Shown here: one piece after another, positions 21,312 through 22,975 of the stretch
How positions within the stretch are numbered: the first letter of the stretch is position 1
Layout of the letters: each line of letters begins with the position of its first letter
DNA from: Nitratireductor sp.
GTDB lineage: Bacteria > Pseudomonadota > Alphaproteobacteria > Rhizobiales > Rhizobiaceae
DNA length: 22,975 nt
NCBI GenBank assembly: GCA_020441735.1
Contig: JAGRLQ010000014.1
Location: 1-22,975, forward strand
Reading direction: 5' to 3'
The notes under the pieces: model-generated
Told to the model about the DNA's origin: nothing
What the model saw: only the letters and a program-made list of their open reading frames with translations
Database searches by the model: none
Program-made: the position numbers and the translations under genes

Positions 21312-22975
21312 TCAGGCTTTGACGCGTTCTGCGGCGGGGTCGTACATTGGCTCCAGATGGATTTTGGCAGCAACCCGTTCGGCCGCAACAACCAGCTCGT
21401 ACTCGCCGGACCGTATCCATTCCTCATCGATACCGTCTGTCTTCCGCAGATAGCCGTAGCCCACCGGCTTGCCCAGGGTATAGCCAAAGCCACCGCTGGT
21501 CAGATAGCCGGCGAATTCGCCATTGCGCAGAATGGTCTCCCGGCCCAGCAGGATGGTGTCCGGATTGTCGACCGTGAATCCGACAAGCTGTTTCTTCAGC
21601 GGCCTGGATGCGGTTGCTTCGGCGCTGGCCCGGCCCATGAAATCGATGTTGCGGCTGAGCTTCACCGCCCAGCCGAGCCCTGCCTCGAAGGGAGAATCGT
21701 TCGGCGTGATGTCCGAACCCCAGGCCCGGTAGCCTTTTTCAAGCCGCAGGCTTTCGATGGCTCGATAGCCTGCCGGTTTTAGCCCAAATGGAGCGCCTGC
21801 CGCCATCAATGCATCGAACACGTCCCCCGTGCCGGCAATGGGCGTGTGCAGTTCCCACCCCAGTTCACCGACATAGGTAACCCGGAGCGCCTGGATCCGG
21901 TGACCGGCAATTTCTATTTCCCGCACATGGCCAAACGGAAATGCCTCGTTTGAGACATCCGCATCGCTCACCGCTGCTAGGATGTCGCGCGCCTTTGGCC
22001 CCATCAGTGACAGCGTGCCCCAGTCCTCGGTCACGTCCTTGAGCTCAGCCTGACACCCCTCCGGCATGTGGGAGCGCATCCAGGCCGCATCATGGCTGCG
22101 GAAGCCCGTTCCGGTAACGAGGTAGAACAGGTCATCGGTCAGCCTTGCAACGGTAAGATCGCATTCGATACCGCCGCGCGAATTGAGCATCTGGGTATAG
22201 GTCAGCCTGCCCGGTTGCTTGGTGACGTGATTGGCGCATATCCAGTCCAACGCCTGACCGGCGCCCGGCCCCGAAAGTTCGAACTTGGCAAACGACGACT
22301 GATCGAACAGGCCGGCTGCCTCGCGAACGGCGCGGTGCTCTTCGCCCACCGCATCGAACCAGTTCTGCCTGCCCATGGAATAGACATCCGCCGGAGCCAT
22401 CCCCTGCGGGGCGAACCAGTTGGGACGCTCCCAGCCCAGTTTCGAGCCGAACACCGCGCGGTGATTCTTCAGCCGTTCATAAAGCGGCGAGACGATGCGC
22501 GGCCTGCCGCTGTCATATTCCTCATGGGGAAAGGCCACGGTATAGTGCTTGCCATAGGCTTCAAGCGTGCGTTCGCAGACCCAGTCCCGGTCGCGATGCA
22601 TGCCGGAAAAGCGCAGGATATCGACGACCCACAGGTCCATCGGCGCTTCGCCCGAAACGACCCATTCGGCAAGCACCCATCCCGCACCACCGCCGGAGGC
22701 AATGCCGAAAGCATTGAACCCGGCACCGACATAAAGGTTGGAACACTCCGGGGCCACGCCGAGGATGAAGTTGCCATCCGGCGTAAAGCTCTCAGGCCCG
22801 TTGATCATCTGCTTGACGCCCGTCTCGGCGAGCACCGGCACCCGGGCGACGGCCTGTTCCAGATGCTGCTCGAAATGATCCCAGTCATCCTCGAACAACT
22901 GAAACTCGAAATCGCCGGGAACATCACCCGTCGTCCAGGCGATGGGATCAGGCTCGTAACCGCCCATCACCAGTC
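21312..22975 (-). CDS. FAD-dependent dimethylglycine/sarcosine dehydrogenase-like enzyme, N-terminus outside window
   Basis: About 554 residues are present and the frame is open to the right edge; the family is usually about 800-850 residues, so the dinucleotide-binding start is missing. The visible part begins at the end of the FAD domain (VMGGYEPDP, then SFTPDGNFILGVAPECSNLYVGAGFNAFGIASGGGAG). It passes through the FAO_M linker domain, then the folate-binding GcvT-like domains (AGLFDQSSFAKFELSGPGA, DDLFYLVTGTGF, LRVTYVGELGWELHTP, YRAIESLRLEKGYRAWGSDITP). It ends with the GcvT C-terminal barrel (LLGRETILRNGEFAGYLTSGGFGYTLGK). Such enzymes demethylate N-methyl glycines and pass the one-carbon unit to tetrahydrofolate. 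The exact substrate (dimethylglycine, sarcosine or a relative) cannot be decided here. Confidence 0.9.
   Translation of the reverse strand, partial: LVMGGYEPDPIAWTTGDVPGDFEFQLFEDDWDHFEQHLEQAVARVPVLAETGVKQMINGPESFTPDGNFILGVAPECSNLYVGAGFNAFGIASGGGAGWVLAEWVVSGEAPMDLWVVDILRFSGMHRDRDWVCERTLEAYGKHYTVAFPHEEYDSGRPRIVSPLYERLKNHRAVFGSKLGWERPNWFAPQGMAPADVYSMGRQNWFDAVGEEHRAVREAAGLFDQSSFAKFELSGPGAGQALDWICANHVTKQPGRLTYTQMLNSRGGIECDLTVARLTDDLFYLVTGTGFRSHDAAWMRSHMPEGCQAELKDVTEDWGTLSLMGPKARDILAAVSDADVSNEAFPFGHVREIEIAGHRIQALRVTYVGELGWELHTPIAGTGDVFDALMAAGAPFGLKPAGYRAIESLRLEKGYRAWGSDITPNDSPFEAGLGWAVKLSRNIDFMGRASAEATASRPLKKQLVGFTVDNPDTILLGRETILRNGEFAGYLTSGGFGYTLGKPVGYGYLRKTDGIDEEWIRSGEYELVVAAERVAAKIHLEPMYDPAAERVKA

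Noticed and set aside
21062..21493. Possible gene downstream of the flavoprotein on the minus strand
   Set aside because: The frame overlaps the flavoprotein's 3' end in another phase, has no convincing start and no family pattern.
1..22975. Mobile elements, phage genes, CRISPR arrays, tRNA or rRNA genes
   Set aside because: I saw no transposase or integrase motif, no regularly spaced repeats, and no tRNA-like or rRNA-like conserved stretch in the window.

Overview
The window looks like chromosomal DNA of an alphaproteobacterium, most likely of the rhizobial order (Hyphomicrobiales). The evidence is a GC-rich coding style, a xylose ABC transporter with a one-domain ATPase of the rhizobial type, a ROK-family xylose regulator, GlsB and MscS envelope proteins, and a dimethylglycine/sarcosine dehydrogenase-like flavoprotein. 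This placement is inferred from gene style; there is no rRNA or tRNA to anchor it. I see no insertion sequence, phage gene, CRISPR array or tRNA.

Region 1 (1-4432, minus strand) is a xylose operon in the order xylF (binding protein), xylH (permease), xylG (ATPase), xylA (isomerase, cut by the left edge). It has a clear promoter and a palindromic operator candidate at 4306-4357. Region 2 (4433-8809, plus strand) starts with the divergent regulator gene xylR. Two secreted-protein genes follow with overlapping reading frames: a di-heme c-type oxidoreductase (DHOR type) and a CRTAC1-type protein with calcium-loop repeats and an ASPIC/UnbV end. The sugar regulator is therefore translationally coupled to a periplasmic redox pair of unknown substrate, the most unusual arrangement in the window.

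Region 3 (8818-10952, minus strand) is a small sugar or sugar-acid set: a DapA-family lyase, a short UxaA-like SAF-domain fragment whose start overlaps the lyase stop, and a Gfo/Idh/MocA dehydrogenase resembling NADP-dependent D-xylose dehydrogenases. Region 4 (11318-14798, minus strand) holds envelope genes: an MscS channel, a secreted protein joining a PliG-like (g-type lysozyme inhibitor) domain to an SH3b domain, and an L,D-transpeptidase homologue that lacks the front half of its catalytic domain.

Region 5 (15098-17014, plus strand) has an AraC-type regulator, a secreted alpha/beta hydrolase and a 68-residue coiled-coil-like protein. Region 6 (17077-20908, minus strand) is a second envelope set: a GlsB/YeaQ-type membrane protein, a second PliG-like secreted protein, a lipoprotein with a duplicated cysteine module, and a secreted M13 zinc endopeptidase. 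Region 7 (21312 to the right edge, minus strand) is the C-terminal two thirds of a dimethylglycine/sarcosine dehydrogenase-like enzyme, followed by a strong stem-loop.

Taken together, the left third handles xylose uptake and isomerisation, with a possible oxidative branch. The right half is rich in proteins that act on or protect the cell envelope.
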